DNA from: Saprospiraceae bacterium
GTDB taxonomy: Bacteria > Bacteroidota > Bacteroidia > Chitinophagales > Saprospiraceae
Reading direction: 5' to 3'
Assembly: GCA_027488935.1 (NCBI GenBank)
Contig: JAIYAP010000083.1
Coordinates: 1-59,332, forward strand
DNA length: 59,332 nucleotides
Below are positions 25,722 to 35,336 of the stretch, in pieces. The position numbers were made by a program, and so were the translations under genes. Position 1 is the stretch's first letter; each line of letters starts with the position of its first letter. The notes below the pieces were generated by a model. That model saw nothing but the letters and a program-made list of their open reading frames with translations. It was not told the DNA's origin and did not search any database.

Positions 25722-26690
25722 ATGATGAAAGCAGCCACACGCCGACAGTATTGTTCCCCCAAAGATCTGAAAGTCGAATTAGTCCCCGTGCCGGTTTTAA
25801 AAGACCAGGAAGTACGCATTCGGGTACATGCAACAACGGTCAACAGAACGGATTTAGCTATTTTAAGCGGTAAACCTTTCATTATGCGGCTTTTTACCGG
25901 GCTTTCAAAACCGAAAATGCCAACGCCCGGCACTGATTTTGCCGGCGTAATTGAAGCGGTGGGCGATAAAGTCCAGGCATTTAAAATTGGCGACAAGGTG
26001 TGGGGATTTAACGATGAAGGCTTGGCCTCCCAGGCTACTTACATGCGTTTTTCGGAACGTGGAAATATCGGATTAATGCCCGCAAACCTATCCTTTGAAC
26101 AGGCCGCCGCGAGTTTAGAGGGTGCGCATTATGCCCGCAACTTCATTAACAAAGTAACGCTTCAGGCGGGCCAACAGGTTTTGGTAAATGGCGCTTCCGG
26201 GGCCATTGGTTCGGCACTGGTACAGTTTTTAAAATATCATCAACTAACCGTTACTGCTGTTTGTGGCACTGAAAACATCGCACGCATTAAAGCCTTGGGC
26301 GCCGACCGGGTAATCGACTATAAAACTGCCGACTTTACCCAGGAAGCGGCCCAATACGATTATGTGTTTGATGCTGTGGGAAAAAGCACCTTTTCAAAAT
26401 GCAAACCCTTGTTGAAAGAAAAAGGCATTTACATCTCCTCCGAATTAGGCCCGAACGCACAAAACCCATTTTTAGCCTTGATTACACCCTTATTTGGCGG
26501 CAAAAAAGTAATTTTCCCACTCCCTACCGACATCAAGGCAAGCATGCTTTTTATCAAGGATTTGATTGAAAAAGGGCAGTTTACACCGCTGATAGACCGC
26601 ACTTATGCCTTGGAAGAGATTGCCGCGGCCTATCAATATGTTGCTTTAGGCCAAAAGGTTGGAAATGTGGTGGTTAAAATAGATGTATAA
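25722..26690 (+). CDS. Medium-chain NAD(P)-dependent oxidoreductase, quinone-reductase type
   Basis: 322 residues. MDR fold: N-terminal GroES-like domain (VRIRVHATTVNRTDLAILSG, PGTDFAGVIEAVGDKV) and a Rossmann domain with NGASGAIGSALVQFLK (about 151-166) and GADRVIDYKTADF. The structural-zinc cysteine cluster of classical alcohol dehydrogenases is not seen, which favours a zeta-crystallin-like NADPH:quinone reductase or enoyl reductase. Start: two consecutive ATGs at 25722 and 25725; the first is taken. The methyltransferase gene follows after 30 bp and may be co-transcribed. Confidence 0.85.
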   Translation: MMKAATRRQYCSPKDLKVELVPVPVLKDQEVRIRVHATTVNRTDLAILSGKPFIMRLFTGLSKPKMPTPGTDFAGVIEAVGDKVQAFKIGDKVWGFNDEGLASQATYMRFSERGNIGLMPANLSFEQAAASLEGAHYARNFINKVTLQAGQQVLVNGASGAIGSALVQFLKYHQLTVTAVCGTENIARIKALGADRVIDYKTADFTQEAAQYDYVFDAVGKSTFSKCKPLLKEKGIYISSELGPNAQNPFLALITPLFGGKKVIFPLPTDIKASMLFIKDLIEKGQFTPLIDRTYALEEIAAAYQYVALGQKVGNVVVKIDV

Positions 26691-26720
26691 CGATACTAAA
26701 CCTACCCTAAATCTAGAAAA

Positions 26721-27362
26721 ATGCAAGACAAAACCCAAGCCGCAGTCGCCATTTTTAACAGACTGGCAGATGTCTATCAAAACAAGTACATGGATCAAAG
26801 CCTGTTCCACGACACCTTTGATTTCTTTTGCAAAAATATCCGCCCTGAAAACCCCCAGGTGCTGGAAATTGCCTGTGGCCCAGGCAACATTACCCAGTAT
26901 TTGCTCAAAGTGCGCCCGGATTTACAAATATTCGGTATTGACTTGGCGCCAAACATGGTTGAATTGGCCAAATTAAACAACCCTGGCGCCCATTTTGAGG
27001 TTATGGACGCCAAAACCATCGGACAATTACCCCAAAAGTACCACGCCATTATGTGCGGGTTTTGTTTGCCTTATTTAAACAAAACAGAGGCGCTTCAACT
27101 CATCCGGGACGCCGCCCACCTATTGCTGCCCGGCGGCGTTTGCTACCTCAGCACCATGGAAAATGATTACGACAAATCGGCCATCCAACGCGCCAGTACG
27201 GGCGATGAGATGTTTATCCATTTTCATGAGGCCGCCTATTTGGTGCCCGCATTGGAAGAAAACGGATTTAACATCCTGGATATTCAACGCAAGGTGTACC
27301 CGGATGGAAATGGCAGCGAAACCATTGATTTAGTTCTGATTGCACGCTTAGAGATCCTATAA
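26721..27362 (+). CDS. Class I SAM-dependent methyltransferase
   Basis: 213 residues. Motif I is VLEIACGPGNITQYLL (about 47-62), followed by FGIDLAPNMVELAK and the DAKTI acidic-loop motif; post-motif strands include YHAIMCGFCLPYL and LLPGGVCYLS. It resembles small-molecule methyltransferases of the UbiE/Tam group, but the substrate is unknown. It lies 30 bp after the oxidoreductase on the same strand and its stop overlaps the end of the convergent RNA methyltransferase gene by 6 bp. Confidence 0.85.
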   Translation: MQDKTQAAVAIFNRLADVYQNKYMDQSLFHDTFDFFCKNIRPENPQVLEIACGPGNITQYLLKVRPDLQIFGIDLAPNMVELAKLNNPGAHFEVMDAKTIGQLPQKYHAIMCGFCLPYLNKTEALQLIRDAAHLLLPGGVCYLSTMENDYDKSAIQRASTGDEMFIHFHEAAYLVPALEENGFNILDIQRKVYPDGNGSETIDLVLIARLEIL

Positions 27363-28721
27363 ATCCATCCGTATCCGCCGATCCGGGGGCAAATAATTGT
27401 TCATTCGGTTCGGCAACACCTTGATCCAGCCCAAGCGATGCCCCTGGTAAACCACCAAGGTCCAGCCATTGGGCGTTCCCGCTGGCAAATCAAACACCTC
27501 TTTTTTGAGGAAAAGTAAGGCTTGATCCCGGCTAACCTCCAACACCAGACCGGGCTGAAGCAGTGGACTCAAGGCAAATGGATGTGCAGGAATCAAATCT
27601 TTACCCTTTATTTCTCCCACAAATACGCCAAACCATTTGCTTTTGATCGCCTTATCAATACATAAAAACGCATTTTCGAGGGCTGCAGGTAACGCCAGTA
27701 TTTCTCCGGAAGGGATTTGGAACAACTTGACCGGCCATTCCGGGTTCAACCACCCCTGTACCGCCGGCAAACCCGCTTTAGGTAAGGGCTTTAAACTGAT
27801 AAATCCACTTGGAATATGACGCTTGGAAATCGGTCCGACTTTTTTTCGAAAAGCCGCCAAATAAAGCCCTTCTCCCATTACCTTATGCGGATAACAATGG
27901 TAACCACCCTGGTTTTCTACCATGCCCCAGGCTGGGTCAATTCGGATGGACAGTAATTCCAAGTCATGTTCTGCCTGTAACCATCGGGTATTGTCTTCGT
28001 TTTCTAAATGATTGTAAGTACAAGTACTGTAAACCAACAAACCGCCCGGCGCCAGGGTTTCCACCGCAGTCGAAAGAATACGCTGTTGCCGGCCAGCACA
28101 CATATATACATTTTCGGTCGACCATTCTTTGGTAGCATCCGGGTCTTTACGAAACAAACCTTCCCCGCTGCAAGGCGCATCGGTCACGACAATATCAAAG
28201 AATTCGGGCAAGTTTTCGGCAAAAACCTCTGATTCTGCGCAAGTAAAAGCAATATTCGGCACGCCCCATTTTTCCAGGTTCTCACGCAACACACCCACAC
28301 GCGCACGAATCACCTCGTTGGCCACCAACAAACTATCGTGATTGAGTAAATCAGCAATTAAAGTGCTTTTTCCACCTGGCGCCGCACACATATCCAACAC
28401 TTTCAAAGACTTGGAAAAATCGGCGTGTTGTACCAAGGCCTGGTATAAAAACATGGAGGAGGCTTCCTGCACATAATACGCCCCGGCATGCAAACGCGGG
28501 TCGAGGGTAAATTGCGGTCGTTCCGACAAATAATACCCCTGTGGATGCCACGGTATAGGTGTTAATGTCAATGGTGCAAACCCCGCCTGTAACAAACCGG
28601 CATCTAAACCTTTTTGAAACCGGACGCTTACCGGGGGGGGCGTATTTAAGGCAGCGGCAAAATCCGCATATTCCGCCCCAAGCAGCAATTTCATTTGATG
28701 TACAAAAGGAGCAGGTAACAT
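27357..28721 (-). CDS. RNA cytosine-C5 methyltransferase (RsmF/NOL1-NOP2-Sun family)
   Basis: 454 residues from ATG 28721 (an in-frame TTG at 28742 is less likely). The SAM-binding motif is DMCAAPGGKST, the motif IV cysteine is in TDAPCSGEGLFRKD and the catalytic-motif VI cysteine is in VYSTCTYNHLENED, as in all m5C RNA methyltransferases. An N-terminal region with HPQGYYLSERPQFTLDPRL and a C-terminal RNA-binding extension (about 300-450) match RsmF-type 16S rRNA enzymes. Target base not determinable from sequence. Convergent with the upstream methyltransferase, overlapping by 6 bp. Confidence 0.9.
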   Translation of the reverse strand: MLPAPFVHQMKLLLGAEYADFAAALNTPPPVSVRFQKGLDAGLLQAGFAPLTLTPIPWHPQGYYLSERPQFTLDPRLHAGAYYVQEASSMFLYQALVQHADFSKSLKVLDMCAAPGGKSTLIADLLNHDSLLVANEVIRARVGVLRENLEKWGVPNIAFTCAESEVFAENLPEFFDIVVTDAPCSGEGLFRKDPDATKEWSTENVYMCAGRQQRILSTAVETLAPGGLLVYSTCTYNHLENEDNTRWLQAEHDLELLSIRIDPAWGMVENQGGYHCYPHKVMGEGLYLAAFRKKVGPISKRHIPSGFISLKPLPKAGLPAVQGWLNPEWPVKLFQIPSGEILALPAALENAFLCIDKAIKSKWFGVFVGEIKGKDLIPAHPFALSPLLQPGLVLEVSRDQALLFLKKEVFDLPAGTPNGWTLVVYQGHRLGWIKVLPNRMNNYLPPDRRIRMDL

Positions 28722-28862
28722 TTCGTAGTAGATGTCTTGCAACAGACTTTAGCAGGGCAAAAATCAGAACTTCCTGCAAGAACCGTAAAAATGTGTCTAA
28801 TTTTACCGCAATGACTGAAAATTAACAGTCGAAACCCACTTTTGTAACACACGAAGCATTCC

Positions 28863-29360
28863 ATGCAAGTAAATATTGCAATTCATGCCATTGTACAGCA
28901 AGTCAATGGCCTACTGGCGCAATTTGAACCATCAGACTATCAAAAACCCCTTCCCGCCTACGATGGCAGTTCGATTGGTCAACATGTTCGGCATATTCTG
29001 GAGTTTTTTCAATGCCTGGAAGCAGGCGTCAGTGCCGGTTTGGTCGATTACGCCACCCGCCAACGCAATCTTTTGTACGAAACCAATCCACAGTTAGCCG
29101 CTGAAGCGTTTGATCTTTTTCAGCAAAAAGTTGCAGCATTAAACCTCCATCTGCCCATACAGGTACGCGCCGAATTCGGCCACGGCGAACGCCCTGCTTA
29201 CCAAAGCACCGTTGGCCGCGAACTGCTTTTTGCATATGACCATGCAATTCACCATTTGGCGATCATCAAAATTGGGCTTCGCTGTTATTTTCCGGAAATT
29301 CAATTTCAGGATGATTTGGGAGTGTCACCTTCTACTTTAATTGCGCGCAAAAGCTCATAA
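28863..29360 (+). CDS. DinB-like four-helix protein
   Basis: 165 residues. The DinB/YfiT-like four-helix bundle is suggested by the metal-binding histidine arrangement: GQHVRHILEFFQCLEAG (about 39-55) and the late HAIHHLAIIKIGLR (about 128-141). DinB-like proteins are often thiol-dependent transferases or have unknown function. It overlaps the convergent phosphopantetheinyl transferase gene by 6 bp. No further specificity can be read from the sequence. Confidence 0.8.
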   Translation: MQVNIAIHAIVQQVNGLLAQFEPSDYQKPLPAYDGSSIGQHVRHILEFFQCLEAGVSAGLVDYATRQRNLLYETNPQLAAEAFDLFQQKVAALNLHLPIQVRAEFGHGERPAYQSTVGRELLFAYDHAIHHLAIIKIGLRCYFPEIQFQDDLGVSPSTLIARKSS

Positions 29361-30047
29361 GGCCTGGCAAATGGTCCAAATCATCGACTGATCTGTAGGT
29401 AATTCCAATTTTTCAAACCAAAGTTGAAAGGCCTGCCGATACGCGTCTTTTTCAATCCAGCCGGTCGTAGTGCCTTGTTGTCCATCCCAGGAAAAAGGCT
29501 CCAAATGCATGTGATCCCGAAAATCTAAAGCCTTGATTCCGTATGCCTTATACAAACTTTCCTTGGCTGTCCAAAAAATATGGTGCAAATCAGCATGGAA
29601 AATGGCGTCTTGTTTGACCACAAAATCCTGCTCTTCCGCGCACATAAATTTGGGTGCCAGCCTGCCCATTTTTTCTACCATCACCTGAATATCACAACCC
29701 ATCGGGCGCAAATCTTCCGGTTGCGTTGTGTCTGTACCGACCAAAAAAGCGCCCACAATGCCATGCGAATGACTCAGGGAACAATTTAAATGCTGGTGAT
29801 CGGGAAAAAAAGGCTTGGAAAAGGCATCTTTGGCCAGGGGCAAACGAATACTTTCGCCCGTAAATTTGTGCAACAACCAGCGTGCAGCCAACCACTCAAG
29901 CCGTCGAATACCCTTTAACGGGGCAAATTCCTGTGCTTCTTGCTCAGAAAAGGGCAAATCCTGACGAAAAAAGGCCTCTTCTTCTGTGATTTGCCAAATA
30001 CCAAAGGTGGCATTAGGGTAAGGATGTTGGGAAAGCAAGATGGGCAT
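29355..30047 (-). CDS. 4'-phosphopantetheinyl transferase superfamily protein
   Basis: 230 residues from ATG 30047. The PPTase signature is present: MGCDIQVM (Asp for Mg2+) and FWTAKESLYKAYG (the WxxKE motif), with an N-terminal RRLEWLAARWLLHKF region typical of Sfp/AcpT enzymes. It transfers the phosphopantetheine arm of CoA to a carrier protein such as ACP. No secondary-metabolite cluster is nearby, so a housekeeping fatty-acid role is likely. Divergent from the glycosylase gene downstream on the plus strand, with about 90 bp between the two starts. Confidence 0.88.
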   Translation of the reverse strand: MPILLSQHPYPNATFGIWQITEEEAFFRQDLPFSEQEAQEFAPLKGIRRLEWLAARWLLHKFTGESIRLPLAKDAFSKPFFPDHQHLNCSLSHSHGIVGAFLVGTDTTQPEDLRPMGCDIQVMVEKMGRLAPKFMCAEEQDFVVKQDAIFHADLHHIFWTAKESLYKAYGIKALDFRDHMHLEPFSWDGQQGTTTGWIEKDAYRQAFQLWFEKLELPTDQSMIWTICQAL

Positions 30048-30114
30048 TCTTCAGCGCGCGGTATATAAACGCTGCAAGGTAGGGAATGCAAGTACCCAAT
30101 CCCCTATTTTTGCT

Positions 30115-30122
30115 TTCAAAAT
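30115..30122 (+). promoter_or_regulatory. -7 box of the 3-methyladenine glycosylase gene
   Basis: TATTTTTG matches TAnnTTTG, 17 bp before ATG 30139, giving a very short leader. No convincing -33 TTG. Confidence 0.5.
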
Positions 30123-30138
30123 TTGTTGGCCAAAACCC

Positions 30139-30747
30139 ATGCGTTTACCCGAAACCTTCTTTTTACGCACCGATGTGGTGCAAATTGCCCAGGATTTGTT
30201 GGGCCAAACCCTCGTCACAAACCTCGACGGTATCCGTACCAGTGCGCGCATCACCGAAGTGGAAGCCTATCAGGCCCCCGAGGACAAAGCCTCCCATGCC
30301 TATAACCACCGCCGCACCCCGCGCACCGAAATCATGTTTTGGTCGGGCGGCCACGCATACGTGTACTTGTGCTACGGCATCCACCACCTGTTTAATGTCG
30401 TAACCGGCCCCGCAGATACCGCCCACGCCATCCTGATCCGCGCTGCCGAACCCCTTGAAGGAGAAGCGATTATGTGGGAACGCCGCAATTTGGCAGGCAA
30501 ACCCCGCACCCAACGCAATCGCATCACGCTCACAACCGGCCCGGGCGCCCTCGCACGCGCGATGGGCATCAGCACCGTTTTTACCGGCGTGAATATGCTG
30601 GAAACCAACACGCCGGTTTGGATTGAATCGAATCCTGATACCGTTTCCATTTCGGCAGGCAAACGCATCGGCATCGATTATGCCGAAGAATGGGCCGAAA
30701 AACCCTGGCGCTTTTGGATCACCGATTCCCCTTTTGTGAAAAAATGA
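30139..30747 (+). CDS. DNA-3-methyladenine glycosylase (AAG/Mpg family)
   Basis: 202 residues from ATG 30139, preferred because the family homology begins there (RLPETFFLRTDVVQIAQDLL). Diagnostic motifs: ARITEVEAYQAPEDKASHA (the catalytic Glu is in EVEAY), RTEIMFWSGGHAYVYLCYG and HHLFNVVTG. The enzyme flips and excises alkylated bases such as 3-methyladenine and hypoxanthine in base-excision repair. An in-frame start at 30040 would overlap the divergent PPTase gene and add non-homologous residues. Confidence 0.93.
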   Translation: MRLPETFFLRTDVVQIAQDLLGQTLVTNLDGIRTSARITEVEAYQAPEDKASHAYNHRRTPRTEIMFWSGGHAYVYLCYGIHHLFNVVTGPADTAHAILIRAAEPLEGEAIMWERRNLAGKPRTQRNRITLTTGPGALARAMGISTVFTGVNMLETNTPVWIESNPDTVSISAGKRIGIDYAEEWAEKPWRFWITDSPFVKK

Positions 30748-30766
30748 GCCCGCGTTGCTGCTTTCA

Positions 30767-30797
30767 TTGGCAGACTGGCTTGAAGAACCTACCTTTG
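30767..30797 (+). promoter_or_regulatory. Promoter of prfC
   Basis: TTG at 30767-30769, 20 bp spacer, TACCTTTG at 30790-30797. Predicted transcription start near 30804, just before an 8-bp leader hairpin (30805-30826). Confidence 0.75.
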
Positions 30798-30830
30798 CGC
30801 CCGCTTTCGACTGTTTAAAGTCGAAAATTA

Positions 30831-32441
30831 TTGTCAAATACTCAACTTCCAGCAGTGTCAACATATTTGCAAGAACTCGCCCGACGCCGTACGTTCGGGA
30901 TTATTGCCCACCCGGATGCCGGCAAAACCACCCTCACCGAAAAATTATTGCTCTTTGGGGGCGCGATTCAAACCGCTGGCGCCGTAAAAAGCAATAAAAT
31001 CAAAAAAAGCACCGTCTCCGACTTTATGGAGATCGAACGGCAACGGGGTATCTCCGTTAGTACTTCGGTGATGGGTTTTGAATACCGCGACCTGCAAATC
31101 AACATCCTCGATACCCCCGGCCACGAAGACTTCGCCGAAGATACCTACCGCACCCTCACTGCGGTCGATTCGGCCATTGTGGTGATCGACGTGGCCAACG
31201 GGGTCGAAAAACAAACCGAAAAGCTGACCAAGGTGTGCCGCATGCGCAAAACACCCATCATCTTTTTCGTTAATAAACTCGACCGCGAAGGCAAAGACGC
31301 CCTCGACCTGCTCGATGAATTGGAGCAAAAACTGGATGTAAAAGTGTGCCCGCTTTCATGGCCCATTGGTATGGGACAACGATTTAAGGGTGTGTACAAT
31401 ATGTATGAAAAAAAACTTGTACTCTTCAACCCGCACGGCAAACAGGAAGACGAGGAAATCATCATTTTTGAAGACCTCAACAATCCCGAACTGGAGCGTC
31501 ATATTGGAGAGGGCCCGGCCCGCGAATTGCGCCATGAAGTAGAAATGGTGAGCGCTGTGTATCCGGTATTTGAGCAACAAGACTACCTCGACGGCAAAAT
31601 TTGTCCCGTGTTTTTTGGCTCGGCGGTGAATAACTTCGGCGTAAAAGAATTGCTCGATTGTTTTGTGGAAATCGCCCCAACGCCCCTCGCCCGCGACTCC
31701 GAAGAACGCGAAATCAAGCCGACCGAAGAAAAAATGACCGGTTTCGTGTTCAAAATATTTGCCAATATGGACCCGCGCCACCGCGACCGCATTGCGTTTT
31801 TGCGGATATGCTCGGGCCGTTTTGAACGCAACAAACCCTACCGCCATATTCGGCTGGAGCGCGACATGCGTTTCCCCAACCCTACCATGTTTATGGCCAG
31901 CAAAAAAACCCTGCTCGATGAAGCATATCCCGGCGATGTGGTAGGTTTATACGATTCCGGCAATTTTAAAATCGGTGACACTTTAACAGAAGGCGAAATC
32001 CTGCATTTCAAGGGTTTGCCCGCCTTTTCGCCCGAACAATTCCGTTATGTGGAAAATGCCGATCCGCTCAAGCAAAAGCAATTTGCCAAAGGCCTGGATC
32101 AATTGATGGATGAAGGCGTGGCCCAAATGTTTACCCGCCAAACCGACGGACGGCGTATCATCGGCACGGTGGGTCAACTACAATTTGAGGTCATCCAGCA
32201 CCGCCTGGAATCGGAATATAACTCCAAATGCCGCTACGAACCGGTGAGTTTGTTCAAAGCCTGCTGGATAACTTCCGAAGACCCGAAAGCCATCGCCGAG
32301 TTTTTGGACCGCCGCAAACGTGATGTCGCCAAAGACAAAGACGGCAACTGGGTGTTTTTGGCTGAAACCGCCTGGACTTTACAAACGGTGCAAGAGAATT
32401 TCCCAAAAATTGCGTTTCACTTTACATCGGAAAAGATATGA
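30831..32441 (+). CDS. prfC: Peptide chain release factor 3
   Basis: 536 residues. GTPase motifs: G1 [10 protein letters not shown] (about 27), switch I region [14 protein letters not shown]3 [11 protein letters not shown] and G4 [11 protein letters not shown]3 is a translational GTPase that recycles RF1/RF2 from the ribosome. No ATG start exists: an in-frame stop lies at 30816-30818, and the only upstream starts are TTG 30831 and GTG 30855. The leader contains an 8-bp hairpin (TTTCGACT / AGTCGAAA) ending four bases before the TTG. The next gene overlaps by 4 bp (ATGA at 32438). Confidence 0.95.
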   Translation: MSNTQLPAVSTYLQELARRRTFGIIAHPDAGKTTLTEKLLLFGGAIQTAGAVKSNKIKKSTVSDFMEIERQRGISVSTSVMGFEYRDLQINILDTPGHEDFAEDTYRTLTAVDSAIVVIDVANGVEKQTEKLTKVCRMRKTPIIFFVNKLDREGKDALDLLDELEQKLDVKVCPLSWPIGMGQRFKGVYNMYEKKLVLFNPHGKQEDEEIIIFEDLNNPELERHIGEGPARELRHEVEMVSAVYPVFEQQDYLDGKICPVFFGSAVNNFGVKELLDCFVEIAPTPLARDSEEREIKPTEEKMTGFVFKIFANMDPRHRDRIAFLRICSGRFERNKPYRHIRLERDMRFPNPTMFMASKKTLLDEAYPGDVVGLYDSGNFKIGDTLTEGEILHFKGLPAFSPEQFRYVENADPLKQKQFAKGLDQLMDEGVAQMFTRQTDGRRIIGTVGQLQFEVIQHRLESEYNSKCRYEPVSLFKACWITSEDPKAIAEFLDRRKRDVAKDKDGNWVFLAETAWTLQTVQENFPKIAFHFTSEKI

Positions 32442-33394
32442 ATACAGAGATCCTGATCTCAAATATGACCAACCCTACCCTGCTGTTTTTTCTCCTGGGT
32501 GTGGTCGCAGTATTGGTAAAAAGTGATTTGCGTATTCCCGAGTCGACTTCAAAGTTTATATCCTTGTACCTATTATTGTCGATTGGTTTTAAAGGCGGGC
32601 AGGAATTACAACATAGTGGTTTGACGCCGGAAGTTATTTATACCCTTATAATTGCCATATTATTCGCCGCTTTGGTACCTGTTTACACTTTTTTCATTTT
32701 AAAACGTCGGTTGAATATATACGATGCCGGTGCTATTGCCGCAACCTATGGCAGTGTGAGTGCCGTAACATTTGTTGCGGCAAGTTCGTTTTTGGAACAA
32801 ACAAACGTCCACTTTGGTGGTCACATGGTGGCCGCAATGGCCATGATGGAAGCGCCAGCCATCATTATTGGCGTGATGCTCATTCGACGATATGATAAAG
32901 CATCGGATCAAAAGCAAAGTTTAGGTCATATTATTCAGGAGGCCTTAACGAATGGCTCTGTTTTAATGATACTTGGCAGCCTGTTGATCGGGATTCTTGC
33001 TGATAGTAAACAAGCAGAAGGAATCAAACCGTTTACCAGCGATATTTTTAAAGGCTTTTTGTCCGTTTTTCTCTTGGAAATGGGGATTTTAGCAGCCTCA
33101 CGCTTCAAAGCATTCCGATCATATGGCTTAACGGCCATCTTATTTGCCTTATTTGCCCCATTGGTAAACGGGATGATTGCTGCATTGGTCACCCGTTTTC
33201 TTCCTATGGAGCCTGGCAATCGACTGTTGCTATGTATTCTTGCTGCCAGTGCTTCTTATATTGCCGTACCAGCGGCCCTGCGTTTGGCTGTACCCAAAGC
33301 CGATCCAGGGTTATATATTCCAATGGCACTGGGCATTACCTTTCCATTAAATATAACGATTGGTATTCCATTATACTGGAGCTTGGTTTCTTAA
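32438..33394 (+). CDS. SbtA-like sodium-dependent bicarbonate transporter
   Basis: 318 residues, polytopic inner-membrane protein with about ten membrane helices. It matches the SbtA (DUF897) family: [20 protein letters not shown] and [20 protein letters not shown] near the N-terminus, and a second inverted half with [18 protein letters not shown] and a C-terminal [20 protein letters not shown]. In cyanobacteria SbtA imports bicarbonate with Na+; in heterotrophs the substrate is less certain. It overlaps prfC by 4 bp, so it is probably translationally coupled, although the two functions are unrelated. Confidence 0.88.
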   Translation: MNTEILISNMTNPTLLFFLLGVVAVLVKSDLRIPESTSKFISLYLLLSIGFKGGQELQHSGLTPEVIYTLIIAILFAALVPVYTFFILKRRLNIYDAGAIAATYGSVSAVTFVAASSFLEQTNVHFGGHMVAAMAMMEAPAIIIGVMLIRRYDKASDQKQSLGHIIQEALTNGSVLMILGSLLIGILADSKQAEGIKPFTSDIFKGFLSVFLLEMGILAASRFKAFRSYGLTAILFALFAPLVNGMIAALVTRFLPMEPGNRLLLCILAASASYIAVPAALRLAVPKADPGLYIPMALGITFPLNITIGIPLYWSLVS

Positions 33395-33498
33395 CAATTT
33401 GCAGGACAAATTCTGACAAGTTTCACCGATGCATTTTAAACATTTATCTACATTGCGTGTTTGCCTATGCATCAAACCAGCATCTCAAAAAAGAAAAA

Positions 33499-34095
33499 AT
33501 GAGTTTAAAAATTGGAATAATCGCCATCGTATGTTCCATCGTATGTGGTTATACATACTATGATTTCACCAGTAAAATTCTTTCCCGCCCTATGCAAACT
33601 GACACCATCACAACCGAACCAACTTCCTTTTTTTCCTACACGGTGAACAGCCTCGATGGCCAACCCGTTTCTTTGGAACAGTATAAAGGCAAAAAAATCA
33701 TTGTCCTGAATGTCGCTTCTGAGTGTGGTTATACGCCACAATATGCCAACTGGCAGGCATTTTACGAGGCGCACAAAGATAAAGTGGTCGTTTTAGGCTT
33801 CCCTTGCAATGACTTTGGTGGCCAGGAACCCGGCGAAGCCAAATCAATTGCCGGATTTTGCCAAAAAAACTACGGCGTAACGTTCCCGATGTTCGAAAAA
33901 GTAGCAGTAAAAGGCGCCAGCAAAGCCCCGGTATATCAATGGCTGACCGATCCGGCCCTCAATGGCTGGAACAAACAAGAGCCTAGCTGGAATTTCTGCA
34001 AATATTTGATCGACGAAAACGGCAAATTGGTGAATTTCTTTGCCTCTGCGGTGAAACCGGATAATGCTGATTTTGTGGCGGCGATTGGGTTATAG
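33499..34095 (+). CDS. Glutathione peroxidase family protein (Cys type)
   Basis: 198 residues from ATG 33499, with an N-terminal membrane anchor or signal (IGIIAIVCSIVCGYTYYDF). Family motifs: IIVLNVASECGYTPQYANWQ with the peroxidatic cysteine in ASECG, LGFPCNDFGGQEPG, and SWNFCKYLID supplying the conserved Trp and Asn. In non-selenium bacterial members the reductant is usually thioredoxin. The protein probably reduces hydroperoxides at the periplasmic face, judging from the N-terminal segment. Followed by a strong terminator that overlaps the convergent gene. Confidence 0.92.
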   Translation: MSLKIGIIAIVCSIVCGYTYYDFTSKILSRPMQTDTITTEPTSFFSYTVNSLDGQPVSLEQYKGKKIIVLNVASECGYTPQYANWQAFYEAHKDKVVVLGFPCNDFGGQEPGEAKSIAGFCQKNYGVTFPMFEKVAVKGASKAPVYQWLTDPALNGWNKQEPSWNFCKYLIDENGKLVNFFASAVKPDNADFVAAIGL

Positions 34096-34119
34096 AAAAA
34101 AATGTGTTTGGCACAACAG

Positions 34120-34160
34120 GCCGTCCCTCCTACAGGAAACTTAGGAGGGACGGCTTTTTT
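34120..34160 (+). terminator. Terminator of the peroxidase gene, overlapping the convergent coding end
   Basis: Perfect 12-bp stem GCCGTCCCTCCT (34120-34131) and its complement (34143-34154), an 11-nt loop and six T. Its right arm and loop encode the last residues (KPSLLSFL) of the minus-strand gene ending at 34130. Confidence 0.9.
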
Positions 34161-34930
34161 ATTGCGCCTTCCCCCGTGTATACTAAAACCGTTTTCTTGT
34201 AATAATGGCTGCATAAATCGGCATCCCGCATATATTCGATCAGCAAAGGATGCTTCAGCGCCCTTTCCAACCGGGCCGTATAATCTTCCTCCTCAAAATT
34301 GGTCGTAATATAATTGATCATCCTGGCTTGTAGCATTTTTTTAGCCTGCGCCTGCACATCCTTGCCGTAAAAAGTGCTCAATGCGCGCAAATCCATTTGG
34401 AATTTACAACCCATCGATTTCATTTGCTCCAGGAAAGTATCAGGAAACCGGTGGAACAGTTGTTCAACCTGCATGATCACCGGGACATAGCCTTTACCCG
34501 CAAAACGCCATATTTGTCTCATAATTGTGACTGGGTCTTGTATTGCTTCCGGTATCGACACCAATAAATGGTTGAAATCAAAAGCAAGCATAAAATCGTG
34601 GTATGCACGCTTTTCCCAATCGAGCGAGAGTGGATATACCATAACGGTATCAAATGAAACGATCAGACCATTGGCTTGCAAATCCGATTTTAAAGCCAAA
34701 GATTTTTGCAACAACTGAAATTCAACCCGACCAGTAAGCTGCTGTAAATCAACCCGTTCATCGGTTAAGCATGGTGCTAAGGCGCGGACCAACCCTTGTA
34801 TATTTGATCGATCAGGAAAACGGAGCGCAAGCGCTGATGGGGACAAAAAATTCGTTTGCTTAGACAATAGGTCTTTTATTCCAGGATGCACCGCTACGTA
34901 GGGAGCGTCACAATAAAAAGCAAGATTCAT
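34130..34930 (-). CDS. Degenerate CpsB/YwqE-like (PHP-fold) protein
   Basis: 266 residues from ATG 34930. Not obviously recognisable alone, but residues ~115-215 align with the protein at 53579-54319: GKGYVPVI, MGCKFQMDLRALSTFYGKDV and a C-terminal KMLQARMINYI correspond to EGYVPVIAHPEKY, LGCLFQVNIISLSGYYGSV and QKLVGNNMVAY. These motifs occur in CpsB/YwqE tyrosine-phosphatases that regulate exopolysaccharide export. Here the N-terminal HxH metal motif is absent and the AHPERY histidine is replaced by MQVEQL, so metal-dependent phosphatase activity is unlikely. The gene borders the signalling island. Confidence 0.6.
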   Translation of the reverse strand: MNLAFYCDAPYVAVHPGIKDLLSKQTNFLSPSALALRFPDRSNIQGLVRALAPCLTDERVDLQQLTGRVEFQLLQKSLALKSDLQANGLIVSFDTVMVYPLSLDWEKRAYHDFMLAFDFNHLLVSIPEAIQDPVTIMRQIWRFAGKGYVPVIMQVEQLFHRFPDTFLEQMKSMGCKFQMDLRALSTFYGKDVQAQAKKMLQARMINYITTNFEEEDYTARLERALKHPLLIEYMRDADLCSHYYKKTVLVYTGEGAIKKPSLLSFL

Positions 34931-35336
34931 TGAAGCGGGTATTAAAAATAATAAACATGTATTAACTTGTAATTACCTATACAGGCTTTATTCAAGTCAA
35001 CAATTTACACCCTGCAAGATTTTAAAAATATTTATACTTAGACTAATACTAAAGATGCAATAAAAAACTGGAATTTATGTAAAAAACGGTTTATCCATGT
35101 ATTTGAATTGTAAAATCAAAAAAATACATACTTATGTACTTCTACTGTAAATCTGGTGTGATTGTTAAAAAATCCAATTAAGTACAACATCATCGTTAAG
35201 TTTCATTTATTCATGCACCTTTGCGTCATCAGATCGAAGCAGGCAAGCGAACGCGACTTTAAATAATTGATATTCAATTACTTAAAGAGGATACAAGCAG
35301 AAAACCACTTTCCCAAAAATTGGGTCCGGTAAAAAG
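34931..35336. other. AT-rich intergenic region upstream of the first LuxR regulator
   Basis: About 400 bp with no gene. It contains CATGTA (35096-35101), a TACATA-CT-TATGTA dyad (35125-35138), a CACCTTTG box at 35216-35223 (near-match to TAnnTTTG) and a ~110-nt leader. These are probable regulatory elements for the response regulator gene. Confidence 0.55.
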
